A stretch of 64,000 bases of DNA, taken from contig NC_083344.1 in the NCBI RefSeq assembly GCF_019175385.1, positions 65,038,782-65,102,781 of the forward strand, in the 5' to 3' direction. Below are positions 36,921 through 47,753 of this stretch, piece after piece (the stretch's first letter is position 1; each line of letters opens with the position of its first letter). The notes beneath the pieces were generated by a model. The model worked only from the letters and a program-made list of their open reading frames with translations. It was not told where the DNA came from and searched no databases. The position numbers and the translations under genes are program-made. This DNA comes from Lycium barbarum. Taxonomy: Eukaryota; Streptophyta; Magnoliopsida; Solanales; Solanaceae.

Positions 36921-37890
36921 AACTTTCCAATCTGTTCCGGTAGTGAATGAATTTCCGGATGTATTTCCAGAAGAGCTTCCAGGCCTTCCTCCAGAAAGAG
37001 AAATTGACGTCGCCATTGATGTGTTGCTGGACACCAAGCCTATTTCTATTCCTCTGAAAGAGCTAAAGGCGCAGTTGAAAGATTTTCTTGAGAAGGGATT
37101 TATTAGACCCAGTTCATCGCCGTGGGGAGCACCAGTCTTGTTCGTGAGAAAGAAAGATGGTTCCCTACGAATGTGCATCGATTATAGGCAGTTGAACAAA
37201 GTGACGATAAAGAACAAATATCCTCGCCCCAGGATTGATGATTTATTTGATCAAATACAGGGTGCCAAGTGGTTTTCTAAAATAGACTTGAGGTCGGGTT
37301 ATCATCAAGTGAGGTTTAGAGAAGAAGATATTCCAAAACAGCTTTCAGAACAAGATATGGCCACTATGAATTCCGGGTGATGTCGTTTGGGTTGTCCAAT
37401 GCTACGGCCGTGTTTATGAATTTGATGAATAATGTATTCAGGCCACTCTTGGATTTATTTGTGATAGTATTCATTGATGATATTCTGGTGTATTCTCGCA
37501 CAGAATCAGAACATGCAGATCACTTGCGTATCGTACTTGGAATTCTTCGAGCTCGAGAATGATACGCAAAATTTTCAAAGTGTGAGTTTTGGCTGAATTC
37601 CGTAACATTTCTGGGCCATGTCATTTCATATGATGGTATTCGAGTTGATACTCAGAAAATTGAAGCGGTAAAGAATTGGCCAAGGCCTACGACGCCTACC
37701 GAAGTTCATAGTTTTCTGGGGTTGGCAGGTTATTACAGAAGATTCGTAGAGGGCTTCTTATCTATTTAAGCTCCATTGACGAAACTAACCCAGAAGTCAG
37801 CCAAATTTCAATGGAATGATGCTTCTGAACGCAGCTTCCAAGAGGTGAAGGACAGATTAACCTCAGCTCCAGTCCTAACACTTTCAGAAG
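36921..37890 (+). pseudogene. reverse transcriptase of element B (frameshifted)
   Basis: Motifs: [47 protein letters not shown], then a missing base near 37338 shifts the frame, which resumes at 37377 with MSFGLSNA and the intact active site FIDDILVYS (Asp codons 37476-37481). Eight residues (24 nt) present in A after PISIP are deleted near 37055. Stops lie at 37560-37562 and near 37769. Confidence 0.9.
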
Positions 37891-38290
37891 GGTCAAAACG
37901 TTATGTGGTATACTGATGCTTCCGGTGTTAGGTTAGGATGTGTGTTAATGCAGCATGGTAGAGTCATTGCTTATGCTTCAAGACAGCTACGGAAGCATGA
38001 AAAGAATTATCCAACTCATGACCTTGAATTAGCTACAGTCGTTCATGCATTAAGAATGTGGAGACATTACTTGTATGGGGTGCATGTCGATATTTATACA
38101 GATCACAAGAGTCTCCAATACATTTTCAAACAGAAGGAGTTGAATCTGCGGCAGAGGCGGTGGTTAGAATTATTGAAAGATTATGATGTGAGTATTTTAT
38201 ACCACCCCGGAAAAGCAAATGTAGTAGCCAATGCGCTTAGCCGCCGATCAATGGATAGTCTATGCGAAGTTCCTACGAAAAGGAAAGAAA
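37891..38290 (+). pseudogene. RNase H of element B
   Basis: A two-base loss just before 37910 breaks the link from RT. The frame then reads through [47 protein letters not shown] and [16 protein letters not shown] without a stop. This is a complete-looking gypsy RNase H core. Confidence 0.88.
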
Positions 38291-39480
38291 TGATTCATGA
38301 GCTTTACCGGCTAGCTAATCTTGGAGTACGTGTAATTGATTCAGGTAGTGCAGGGATTGGTATTAATGATCCCACGGTTTTGTCTCTGAATGTGGAAGTG
38401 AAAGTGCGTCAGTATGAAGATCCGCAGTTGAGCCACTATAGAGACACATTTCATGAAAAAGAGAGATCTCCATTTAAAACTTCGATAGATGAGATCCTTA
38501 GATACCACGGCAGGCTATGTGTTCCGAATGTTGCAGAATTGTGCTGATGAATTCTGGAAGAAGCCCATTATTCTCGGTATTCTATTCACCCAGGTGCAAC
38601 AAAAATATACCACGATCTCAAATTGATATATTGGTGGGATGGAATGAATAGAGACATAGCAGAATTTGTAGCCCAATGTCCAAATTGCCAACAAGTAAAG
38701 ATCGAACATCAGAAGCCAGGAGGGTTATTGCAAGCAATGGAAATTCCTACGTGGAAATGGGAAGTTATCAATATGGATTTTATTGTAGGATTATCTCGTT
38801 CCCGAGGCAAGTATGATTCTATATGGGTGATCGTGGACAGACTCACGAAAGCAACCCATTTTCTTCCAGTCAGAACCACATACTCCGCAGAAAATTATGC
38901 GAGGTTGTATCTCAAGGAAATTGTGCGACTTCATGGTGTTCCATTATCCATTATTACAGATAGGGGAGCGCAGTTTACAGCCAAATTCTGGAAGTCCTTT
39001 CAAGAAGGTCTAGGTACCCAGGTGAAGCTTAGCACGACATTTCATCCACAGACCGATGGACAAGCCGAACGTACTATTCAAACTTTGGAAGATATGCTAC
39101 GGGCATGTGTATTAGATTTTTGTGGTAGCTGGGATGATCACTTAACCCTTATTGAGTTTGCTTACAACAATAGCTACCATTCCAGTATCTAAATGGCTCC
39201 GTATGAAGCCTTATATGGAAGGAAATATAGGTCCCCAATTGGATGGTTTGAAATAGGAGAAGTATAGCTAATAGGCCCTGAATTGATTCAGCAAGCGGTA
39301 GAAAAAAGTCAAAGTGATCCGGGATCGATTGTTGTCAGCCCAAAGCCGCCAAAACTCTTATGCGGATAATCGCTGGCGAGACTTGGAATTTCAGGTTGAT
39401 GATTGGGTATTTTTGAAGGTGTCGCCAATGAAAAGGTTGATGAGATTTGGAAAGAAAGGGAAGTTAAGTCCTCGATAAAT
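38291..39480 (+). pseudogene. integrase of element B (D,D,E retained, stops present)
   Basis: Two TGA codons in a row (38545-38550) interrupt the start, at positions where Arg codons (CGA) are expected. The zinc domain follows ([15 protein letters not shown] ... CPNCQQVK), then the core with [20 protein letters not shown] and [11 protein letters not shown], so all three catalytic acids remain. Further breaks are a TAA at 39190-39192, a TAG near 39267, an extra base near 39305 and a TAA near 39477. Confidence 0.9.
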
Positions 39481-39715
39481 CGGACCTTACAAAATCATCC
39501 GCAAGGTGGGTCATGTAGCCTATGAATTGGACTTGTCTTCAGAGCTTGAACCGGTCCACCCAGTTTTTCATGTCTCAATGCTCTGCAAGTGTGTTGGAGA
39601 TCCCAAGAGAATTTTTCCAATAGATGATGTACAAGTGACAAAAAAGTTAGAATATGAAGAAGTACCCATTGCCATCCCCCATCTTCGGGAGCTTTCGTAA
39701 GTCCTTCTTAGAGTT
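39481..39715 (+). pseudogene. chromodomain of element B (truncated)
   Basis: [18 protein letters not shown] and IDDVQVTKKLEYEEVPIAI correspond to the integrase tail and the first part of the chromodomain. The frame ends at 39698-39700. The expected VASVKVLW and TWE segments are missing, so the domain is probably deleted beyond this point. Confidence 0.75.
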
Positions 39716-39849
39716 TTATTGTGTTGTAGCCTTGTGAGGCAGATTATTATGGGTTGTTGTGACAGGATGGTAGCACCATATTACAGGGGAAACTCTGGCG
39801 AAATTTTTGTAGAATTCCCGAGTACTTAACATTCGAGGAAGAATATTCC

Positions 39850-39864
39850 AAAAGGGGGGAAGAA
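39850..39864 (+). promoter_or_regulatory. polypurine tract of element B
   Basis: aaaaggggggaagaa lies directly before the 3' LTR and after aacattcgaggaagaatatt, the same arrangement as in A. Confidence 0.92.
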
Positions 39865-41991
39865 TGTTACACCTCGGAACTTTGGGTTGCTGAGCGGTGA
39901 TGGGACTAACGTAAGTTAAGGTGAACATGATGTCCCTACAAGTAAGAAGGGATACTTAATAATTCTAATTAAGATTCCAAATAAATTATAAGCAAGGGAG
40001 TAAAGTTCGTCAAATGAAACTCCAAGCAGTTCTGCAAAAAGGGGGTTCGACGGCCGTTCTTTGTACCGTCGGACGAGTCGACGCTTCATCGATTGTGCCG
40101 TAGAATTGAGATAGAGCGAAGACCACTCGACGAACAGGTCGACGCTATGTCGATCAGTTCAACGAACCGTCCTTCTCACCATAGAATGAGAGGAAATGAC
40201 AGATTGCTCACTGGAAACTTAATGATTTCGACGGTCAGATCGACGCCCCGTCGATCGTACCGTATATCTCGGTTGGGACAGATTTCATGAGTTAATATAA
40301 GGACCCCTGCTTCATTTTATTTCATTCCATCTTCCACTCTCCTCTCTTCAAGAAAATTCTAGAACACTCATCATCATTCATCCACAAGAAATCAAAGGAA
40401 ATCCATGATCCACTACACTAAAACCATGAAATCAAGTGTATGAAACCCATTAAAAGTTCATCTAAGCCAAGAAAACTCAAGAGAAGAAACACTTTTGGTG
40501 CAAGAAGAGAAGTTCCACTTGAGTGTTGTTCATCCATCATCTAAGGTGAGTTTTATGACCATTTTATATTGTTTGAGTGGTTAAAAGTTGAAACACTTGG
40601 ATTGTGGAAAGACATAGAAATTGGGTCATGAATGTGTGAATAGTGTCATTGTTCAATAGTGATTGGGATGAATCATGAATGTTGGTATGATGTGATTGTG
40701 AATATGTTATAAGTGACATTTAGACCATCGAATAAGTATTATATATGAGAAAATGCAATAACGAGTTATAATCATAATTGTGGAGAAATTAAAGGGAAAT
40801 GGTGAACTGTGGTAAATGTAGATGATAGATGATTGTTGTTGCGATATTGTGAATATTGTTATGTACGTTGGGAGTTGCTATAGAATGTGGGAAAAGTAGT
40901 ATAAACAAAGGAAGTGCGGCCCAATTTTCCCTAGAAATAGCAAAATGTTCTCACAGCCGACTAACTAATGTTAATGCGAATCTTCTTGAAGGTAGAAAAG
41001 TGAGCATCGAAGGGGAACGACCAAGCGATAGAGTAGTTAAACGACAAAGGTATGTGAGGCTAATCCTTTCTTTCTATGGCATGAATCCCGTAATATGACT
41101 TTCCTTCCTCTCCATGAATCTCTTAAGTTCCGGAAAATATGAGCCTATGTTCCTAAATGGCTACACAAGGTAATGAGTTAAAGTATAGAAGTTCTAGATG
41201 TTCATGATATGATGTTCCTAAAACGTCAATGATGTCATTATTGCTTACACTCACCTCATATACTATTCCCTTCAAGGTGAGGCAGGATGTTAATGAGTGC
41301 TCCATAAGGAAATCGGGGGATCACGACCTTACGTCACCCCGATAAAGCATAGTTGTCCTTGAGTCTTTATGAATGCACTATGCTGAGCATATTATGATGA
41401 TGATATAACACCGCGCCTATATGGCTGGGCAATCACCGCTAAGGCGGGCAGCGTATACACCATGGCCAGATGGAATAGGCAGACACCACTAGTGGGCGGC
41501 ATGAGATGATACCCCGGACGCGGGAGGCCTGGACGCAGGCTAATGATTATCACACCGATCCGATATGGATGGGCAGCTTATATATTTATGCATATATGAC
41601 ATGATGATGATTATGAGTAAGCCAGCATGCATCATTTCCTTTATATTTCACAGCCAGATACATATGTTCCTTATTGATGCTTCCTTTATTTCATTGACGT
41701 AATATTATTGTTTATGCCTCTCATACTCAGTACAATGTTCGTACTGACGTCCGTTTTCTTTGGACGCTGTGTTCATGCCCAAAGGTAGACAGGGAGGTGA
41801 GATTGATCCAGACTCATAGTAGCTGTCAGCTGGTTTGAGAGCACTCCATTGTTTCAAAGGTGCTTATGATTATTCTTTTGTGAACATACGTATATTTCGG
41901 GCATGACGGGGTCTTGTCCCGTCCTTTTGTCTAGTACTCTAGTAGAGGCTCGTAGATACGCAGTGTGGGTGATATGGTCTCACGAGGTTGC

Positions 41992-42027
<36 letters not shown>

Positions 42028-42186
42028 TCAATGACCAAAAGGCTTGTGCATATAAAAGATGATTTTCTTATAACCTGAGTATGATTTTGATAAAAGAACG
42101 CTTAATGAGCATGATAAGTAGTAGGACAAGTGGTGCTCGGTGGTTAGCCCCGGGTACCCGTCACGGCCCCTAGCTGGGTCGTGACA
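39865..42186 (+). repeat. 3' LTR of element B (2.32 kb)
   Basis: TGTTACACCTCGG...GGGTCGTGACA, followed by TSD AGAAT (42187-42191). It is collinear with 32583-34867 and carries the 70 bp lost there. Landmarks: inverted repeat cluster 40044-40272, TATA-like 40293-40302, donor-like AAGGTGAG (GT at 40546), 54-nt exon-like block 40996-41049 followed by GTATGT, GTAC inverted repeat 41728-41746, GC hairpin 41905-41923, (TA)n 41994-42023. Confidence 0.92.
40293..40302 (+). promoter_or_regulatory. TATA-like box in the LTR of element B
   Basis: taatataagg followed by acccctgcttcattttatttc, a pyrimidine-rich leader. The same block occurs at about 26403 and 33012, and related versions lie in LTRs D and J. 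It sits just downstream of the inverted repeat cluster, as expected for the U3 promoter. Confidence 0.55.
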
Positions 42187-42191
42187 AGAAT

Positions 42192-44367
42192 GAGGTGGAA
42201 CTTGTCAATCCCAGCTTACATCCAAGCATCCTAGCTATACATTTAACCTGCCAAACAATCTGGGGCTGTGGGCATGAACGCAGCATCCCCAGGCCAAAGG
42301 ACGTCAGTACGGACAATGTACTAAGTATGTAAGGTTGTAACAAATCATAATCATAATTTGACTTAGGAGAGAAGAAATCACAATCTAACTCAATACCAGC
42401 AGCCTTAGCTGGAAGAAACATATATGTGCACACGAAGTCTCAAAACAATCTTTAAGTAAATAATGCAATCCACACACATATCGCTTCCGACATGTTAACA
42501 GAATAGTCCCTTCGGACAGCCACTTTCGACTAGTATCACAATAGTCCCTTCGGACGGCCGCATCTGGTATAATAATGATGGCCCCTTCGGGCAGCCTCTT
42601 CTATCTTAATATCACTATCATATCAACACAAACGCAATCCACAAATATCAATTTCAATTCATATCATAAGTAACTAATCAATTCATCACAATCTAGTTAT
42701 TAGCCTTAGTCTTTCATAAGAAGTTATCAAATTTGTATCTCATTAGACTTAGGAGGACATACTTCCAGGTTTGAGGGTAGAATTGTTATGAAATTCTTAG
42801 TACTTATATTCTACTCAATTTCATCTTATTTCCCTACCCAAAGAATAAATTATCATATCAATACAAAGGGATGATACTATGGAATGTAAACAGAAATCGT
42901 AAATGAAATGAAGTAGTAAAATCTCGCACCCCCTTTGGAGTGGTTTTGAAAATCAAACTTTATGTTTTCTTTAGTATAAAACTCATTTCCTCGAAATCAT
43001 TAGTAAAACCATATGCACAACTCAACTTGGCACCTTATGGGTGTTCCCTTCGGAACAGAAGAGGAGTACAATATCAATAAGCCATCACAAGAAACATTTA
43101 GACCTTACTTGTCTAAGAATGGAATCATATGGAGTACATATAGAATGGATAACAACAAGAATCATGCCAAAGGAAGAAAGGTTTGCTTACATACCTTATT
43201 TACGTCTCAAGCTAATCCTCGAGTCCCCTCCCGAGCTTAGTCAACCAGAACACAATCAACAATATAGGGATTAAGACTAGGCCAACAAGATTATTCTAAC
43301 TAATCATTTATTCTTTCGCCTAACGGTATTTGGACAGCCCCTCCTCTATAATCCAACCAACCCAACAATTTCAGATTCAGCTAATATACCAATATTAACA
43401 TCAGCAACAACAAACCCAATGATATTCCACCAATAATATATCTAACTCTAACATACTATTCCATCCAAAACAACTCCTAAACCCCAATGCCTTAATACAA
43501 TTTATACGGTAATTATAACAATATTTCCAGCACTTTAATCCGTCAGATCAATCGAGAATCAAGTTAATAACGTGATAAACAACTGAAACATACCTTTAAT
43601 GGTCAACAACCATGAAATCAACAACTTACATGTCCATCTTTTGGCTTAAAACAATAGTAACAACTCGTTCTATACTTTACCCTTCACGAGCCTCGGGATT
43701 CAGGGCCTCGAACTTGCTCGATTCTCCACTTTCTCTCTCTAACTCTCCTCTCTCTCTCTATATCTAAAAGGTTGTGGACTTCTTGATGTGTAAATGAATG
43801 AATTTTTATGATTTTATCCCTTATATATGGGTCTTGGGTCGGTTCCCACCGACCTTGAGTCGGGTTGGGCCGAGCCCACAGCCTAGTTTGACCTTTCTGC
43901 GTTAAACCGTCTATAACCTTTTATCCCTATATCTTGTGAAGGCCCGCAACATATGGTTGGAAAGCTAATTCAATTATCTATAACTTTCATAGTTGGAGTT
44001 TTCCCAAATGCCCAAATAATAATGGGGTTATGGCCTCCCGAAGTTAGATCAACGGAAAACGTAACTTAAAATATCTTTTTGGAGGGCTTACACTTGGATT
44101 TGGCTCAAGGGTCCTTCTTGAGTTGTGTTTAACTTCACATATATTGTCCATATGGAAAATTTTTATATATCCTTTATAAAAACCCCATCATGTGGGTCCC
44201 ACCTCGGCTTTCCAATCATATTGTACGAATTCTAAATATCATACTCATGTTATCCTCATGCTAATACAGTAGAATTCCATCCTTTATACTTATAATATTT
44301 GCTCCTCCTTGAGCTCACATTAAGCCGTCTACAGCCTTAGTAACATGAAATATTCTGGGGTGTAACA
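42192..44367 (-). repeat. solo LTR X, right part
   Basis: It continues X after element B and ends CTGGGGTGTAACA at 44367, followed by A-LTR sequence. The GTAC inverted repeat is at 42305-42322. It contains three copies of a short motif (agtcccttcggac or gccccttcgggc near 42506, 42545 and 42581). The frames at 43013-43274 have no recognised domain. No internal region of an element is present. Confidence 0.8.
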
Positions 44368-45685
44368 TGAAGTGTTGCCCAATTTTCGCTAGTTTATTAA
44401 TTATTCTAATTTGAACTTATGATTATTTCCAAGACTTGACGTTAGTGTGAATCCTCTTGAATGTAGATTTGTGAACTTGGAAGAAGAAACGTGAAGTAGT
44501 TGAGGAGACGAAAAGGTATGTAAGCTAAGCCTTTTCTTTCTAAAGGCATGATTCCCTTATTGTGAACCCATACATGATATCCATAATTTTCTACTTCCTA
44601 GAAACACTAGAAGCAAATAATTCTCAAGGTTCTCAAGATATTGTTGACAAATATTCTCTATATTGATGATGCTAATGATGGTGAGGTCGATTCTTTTTCT
44701 AAAGATACCAAAGCTTCTAGCTCTTAATGTTTTCATAATATTATTGAGTTGTTCCATGATTATTGATTTTACTCATTGTTGTTGATCTCATCTTATGGTA
44801 TTTATTCTTTCAAGGTGAGATATAACGATGATGATGGTTCCCTAATAGAAATTGGAGAATAATCGACCTTACGTCACTCCGATAAAGTTACAACGTTTTA
44901 TTTGGGCTCTCATGCATGCTTTATATATATATGTATGTATTTTCTCACACTGCGCCGCGCTATAATCGGCCGGGCACGTAGATGTGCACACCACTGCAGT
45001 GGGCAGATTATGACGTTACCCTGGACGCGAGATGATATGATATATGGATCGGACTGCACGTTCCACAACAATATATATATATATATATATGAAAAATGTT
45101 TTTTTTTAAAGCTAAGCATGCATAACATTCGCCTTAACAGGCATCCAGATGTACAGGTTATCTCCCTTATTTCATGTTACCTCCCATATCATTATTATGT
45201 TGTTATTCATGCCTTGCATACTCAGTACATTATTCGTACTGACGTCCTTTTGCTTGTGGACGCTGCGTTCATGCCCGTAGGTAGACGGGGAGACGGACTA
45301 GATCTTTAGGTTGCTTCATCAGCGTTTGCTCAGGAGTGCTCCATTTGTCTTGGAGTTACAGCTTAGCTGGTATTAATCTTTTGTATACATATGGGCATGA
45401 CGGGGTCTTGTCCCATCCTTATGATGTTTGTCCTCTTTGTAGAGGGTCGTAGACAGATGTTCATTGTTAGATGTTCAGTACACTTATTTGTTCATATCAT
45501 TGTATATTATTTTTTGGCAGCCTTGTCGGTTTGTACGTATGGAACAGTTGGTGGTCATTATATAGACATGATGCTTCTGAGTTAGTCATGTGGTTCACCT
45601 AGATATAAGTATGAGAAGTATGTTAAGAGGTAATCGGTAGGTTAGCTCCGGGTACCCGTCATGGCCCTTCGGTTGGGTCGTGACA
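44368..45685 (+). repeat. 3' LTR of element A, second part
   Basis: It resumes at tgaagtgttgcccaattttcgc, collinear with 18390 onward in the 5' LTR, and ends GGGTCGTGACA before TSD ATAGA. It contains the 327 bp segment (44763-45089) missing from the 5' LTR, a (TA)n run (45070-45090) and the GTAC inverted repeat (45223-45241). Confidence 0.92.
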
Positions 45686-45690
45686 ATAGA

Positions 45691-45920
45691 CCTGCATATG
45701 AATGCAATATTTTGTCCTTTAATTGCAGCTCATCTATGTTGCTGCTGTGTGAATAACCCTTCAGCAATCTCAGTCAGGCTCTCTAGCAAACACTGTCTCG
45801 AACCTGAAAGTTGGCAAATGCATTTTGTCAATGATTACTAGCCTTTTTACAACTGTTGGTAACTCCATGAAACTATCAAAGCACAATGTACCTGCAAAAC
45901 TAAAAATATGGTTAGTGAAA
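45691..45920. mobile_element. insertion I, right part
   Basis: It runs from the A target duplication to the second copy of the 15-bp TSD (45921-45935). The minus-strand translation at 45770-46114 is open but crosses the end of the insertion into LTR H, so it is not one gene. Splice-acceptor-like ttttgcag and tttcag strings occur on the minus strand. I found no convincing homology. Confidence 0.55.
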
Positions 45921-45935
45921 AAGTCACCAATTATC

Positions 45936-47421
45936 ACAATGAAACAACAGTGCTCAAGCTCAAGAAGTAAAATAAACCATAAAGTTCCATCTCTGTCACA
46001 TATCTGTACACACATGCTTAATGGTAATGTTTTCCCTATATTTCCATGACCTACAGAGCACCCATGGTGTCCATGTACCACGCATTCCGGAACGAACTCG
46101 AACCACAAACTCACACTAGGCTACATCATCACCCCCTGTCAAATGTGCCTTAAAAGATGTATATGGTTCATCTCAATTATCATCAACAACATCTCATAAT
46201 CAAATCACAAGGAATGACTTAAGAACACGTATCAAGTCAACATCAATGAAGTACAATCAGATAACACAAGTCACAATAAGGCCCACAAATAGTCTACTCA
46301 ATGATAGGATAATATGAAGCTATCTCAATCAGTCTCTGAAGGGTATATATGAACACCTTCCTTACAACGGTCTCAAGAACACAATTCAATTTTATCAACC
46401 TTAACAATGGGAAAACACTTCACATAATTTAATCATACAACTACCAACAATCACCCAAACTCCATGTCCAATGTCCTAGACATGCTTTCTCCCATAGATT
46501 CTACGACATATACAATCAACTAATCAAATTCTAACTCAAGTAAACCGTAACCTACCTCGAAGACGACTGGAAAAATGCAATCACTCCGCAATAGTTTTTC
46601 CTTTCCTCAAAGCTTCGGAACGTTCAAAGTCTAGAATTATAATTCTAAGTAAGTAAAGGATCATCAACTGAATAATAACAAATTAGGGATGACAAACCCT
46701 CTATTTTTATTGGATCCCTAGGTCTCAACAAACAATTCCAACCATTGAATATCTAATTCTCATTCTATGAAGTGATAATCTGTACTCTTAGATAATTAAA
46801 TGACATTAAACAATAGTAAACAATACCCATTAATATTCTAGGGTTTTCTTGGTATTTGTGTTCTACCCTTCAATTCGCATTTAAAGGTCCTTTGATTGAA
46901 TCAAGAATAGAATAAGAACATTACACGAAGCAAGTTAGTGATTAAGGCTTCCCTTTGATGGAGAATTGTGTCGTAGCCTTAGAAAGTCGCCTCTATGCTC
47001 TTGGGAACTGTTTTTGGGATTATGTGAGGAGTGGGGTCAAAATAAGGTATTTAAATAAGGTTTGTGACTTAACGAGGTCCGCTGCAACACCTCTATGCTC
47101 TTGAGCAGTAGGACCCTTCTCACTGCAGCGGGCCCCCTTCTCACTGCAGCGGGCTCGTGGCAGCAGAAATTTTTTCGCTGCAGCGGTGCAATTTGGGCAG
47201 TGAGCACGGAATTTTCTACATTTTTATACTTAGTCTCTCAAAAGTATTCTAAGGCCCTATGGACACAATCCAACAAACAAACAAGTCCAAAACATCACAG
47301 AGTCCCAAAACACAATCTAACACACGCCAATTTATTTAGGTCCGCTTATTCCTAACCTCAGGAAGGTACTAGCAAGGGTAGAATAGTCAACGCACGCATA
47401 ATGACCAAGCGGGTCAATACA
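45936..47421 (-). repeat. solo LTR H, right part
   Basis: It continues the F-type LTR: acccatggtgtccatgtacc (46060), gacatgctttct, ccgtaacctacctc (46546) and the terminal caacgcacgcataatgacc match the LTR of F at 56370, 56850, 56925 and 58175. It ends CAATACA at 47421, followed by TSD TTTAC (47422-47426). A short repeat (cttctcactgcagcgggc) is doubled near 47118-47150. Confidence 0.8.
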
Positions 47422-47534
47422 TTTACATGTCTGCTTCATTTTCCTAGTTCATTCACTTTGTCAATCATCAAAACTTACACATGCTTATGCCAATAGTATG
47501 CATGTTGCTCTTGTAGCCTGTCTTAATGTGTATA

Positions 47535-47751
47535 CTCCCTCCGTTTCAATTTATGTGAACATATTTGACTAGCATGGAGTTTAAGAAAAAAGATAAGACT
47601 TTTGAACTTGTGGTGTAAAATGAGGAACATATATTTTGTGTGGCTATAAATCATTGCATAAAGGTAAATTGTTTCCAAATATGAAAATGGTTCATTCTTT
47701 TTAGCACGAACTAAAAAGGAAAAAGGTTCACATAAATTGAAACTGAGGGAG
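47535..47751. mobile_element. Stowaway-type MITE (217 bp)
   Basis: Terminal inverted repeats begin CTCCCTCCGTTTCAATTTAT and end with its imperfect complement ATAAATTGAAACTGAGGGAG. TA dinucleotides lie on both sides (47533-47534, 47752-47753). The terminus and TA target site are typical of Stowaway elements, non-autonomous relatives of Tc1/mariner transposons. No coding capacity. Confidence 0.9.
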
Positions 47752-47753
47752 TA

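Larger units (their letters stand above)
25974..42186 (+). mobile_element. Element B: full-length Ty3/gypsy chromovirus with duplicated 5' LTR tract
   Basis: LTRs start TGTTACACCTC and end GTGACA, and there is a primer site, gag-pol with chromodomain and a polypurine tract. TSD AGAAT at 25969-25973 and 42187-42191 brackets the whole. The original 5' LTR start is at 25974, but a tandem duplication has produced a second complete 5' LTR at 32583-34867, and element C sits in the first copy. The two full LTRs (32583-34867, 39865-42186) look very similar by eye, so B is younger than A. Coding regions carry several stops and frameshifts. Confidence 0.88.
17387..45685 (+). mobile_element. Element A: full-length Ty3/gypsy chromovirus, interrupted
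   Basis: The copy has TG...CA LTRs, a tRNA-iMet-type primer site, gag, protease, RT, RNase H, integrase, chromodomain and polypurine tract in the order of a Tekay/Del-type chromovirus. Perfect TSD ATAGA lies at 17382-17386 and 45686-45690. Its 3' LTR is split at 25580/25581 by 18.8 kb of younger insertions (X, B, C), leaving an own length near 9.5 kb. Every gene is broken: at least ten stop codons, the RT motif FIDG and a Lys in place of the integrase Glu show a long-dead copy. Confidence 0.9.

Noticed and set aside
42170..42433. Minus-strand frame across the end of element B
   Set aside because: It spans the B LTR end and the X sequence, two unrelated insertions, so it cannot be a gene.
44902..45309. 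135-codon plus-strand frame with a Cys/His-rich look
   Set aside because: It lies wholly inside the 3' LTR of element A, spans the (TA)n run and the conserved hairpin, and is not kept open in related LTRs.
45770..46114. Minus-strand 114-codon frame considered as a host gene exon (faint resemblance to a TAF7-type LP-VV motif)
   Set aside because: The similarity covers fewer than ten residues, the frame crosses the boundary between insertion I and LTR H, and no further exon was found.
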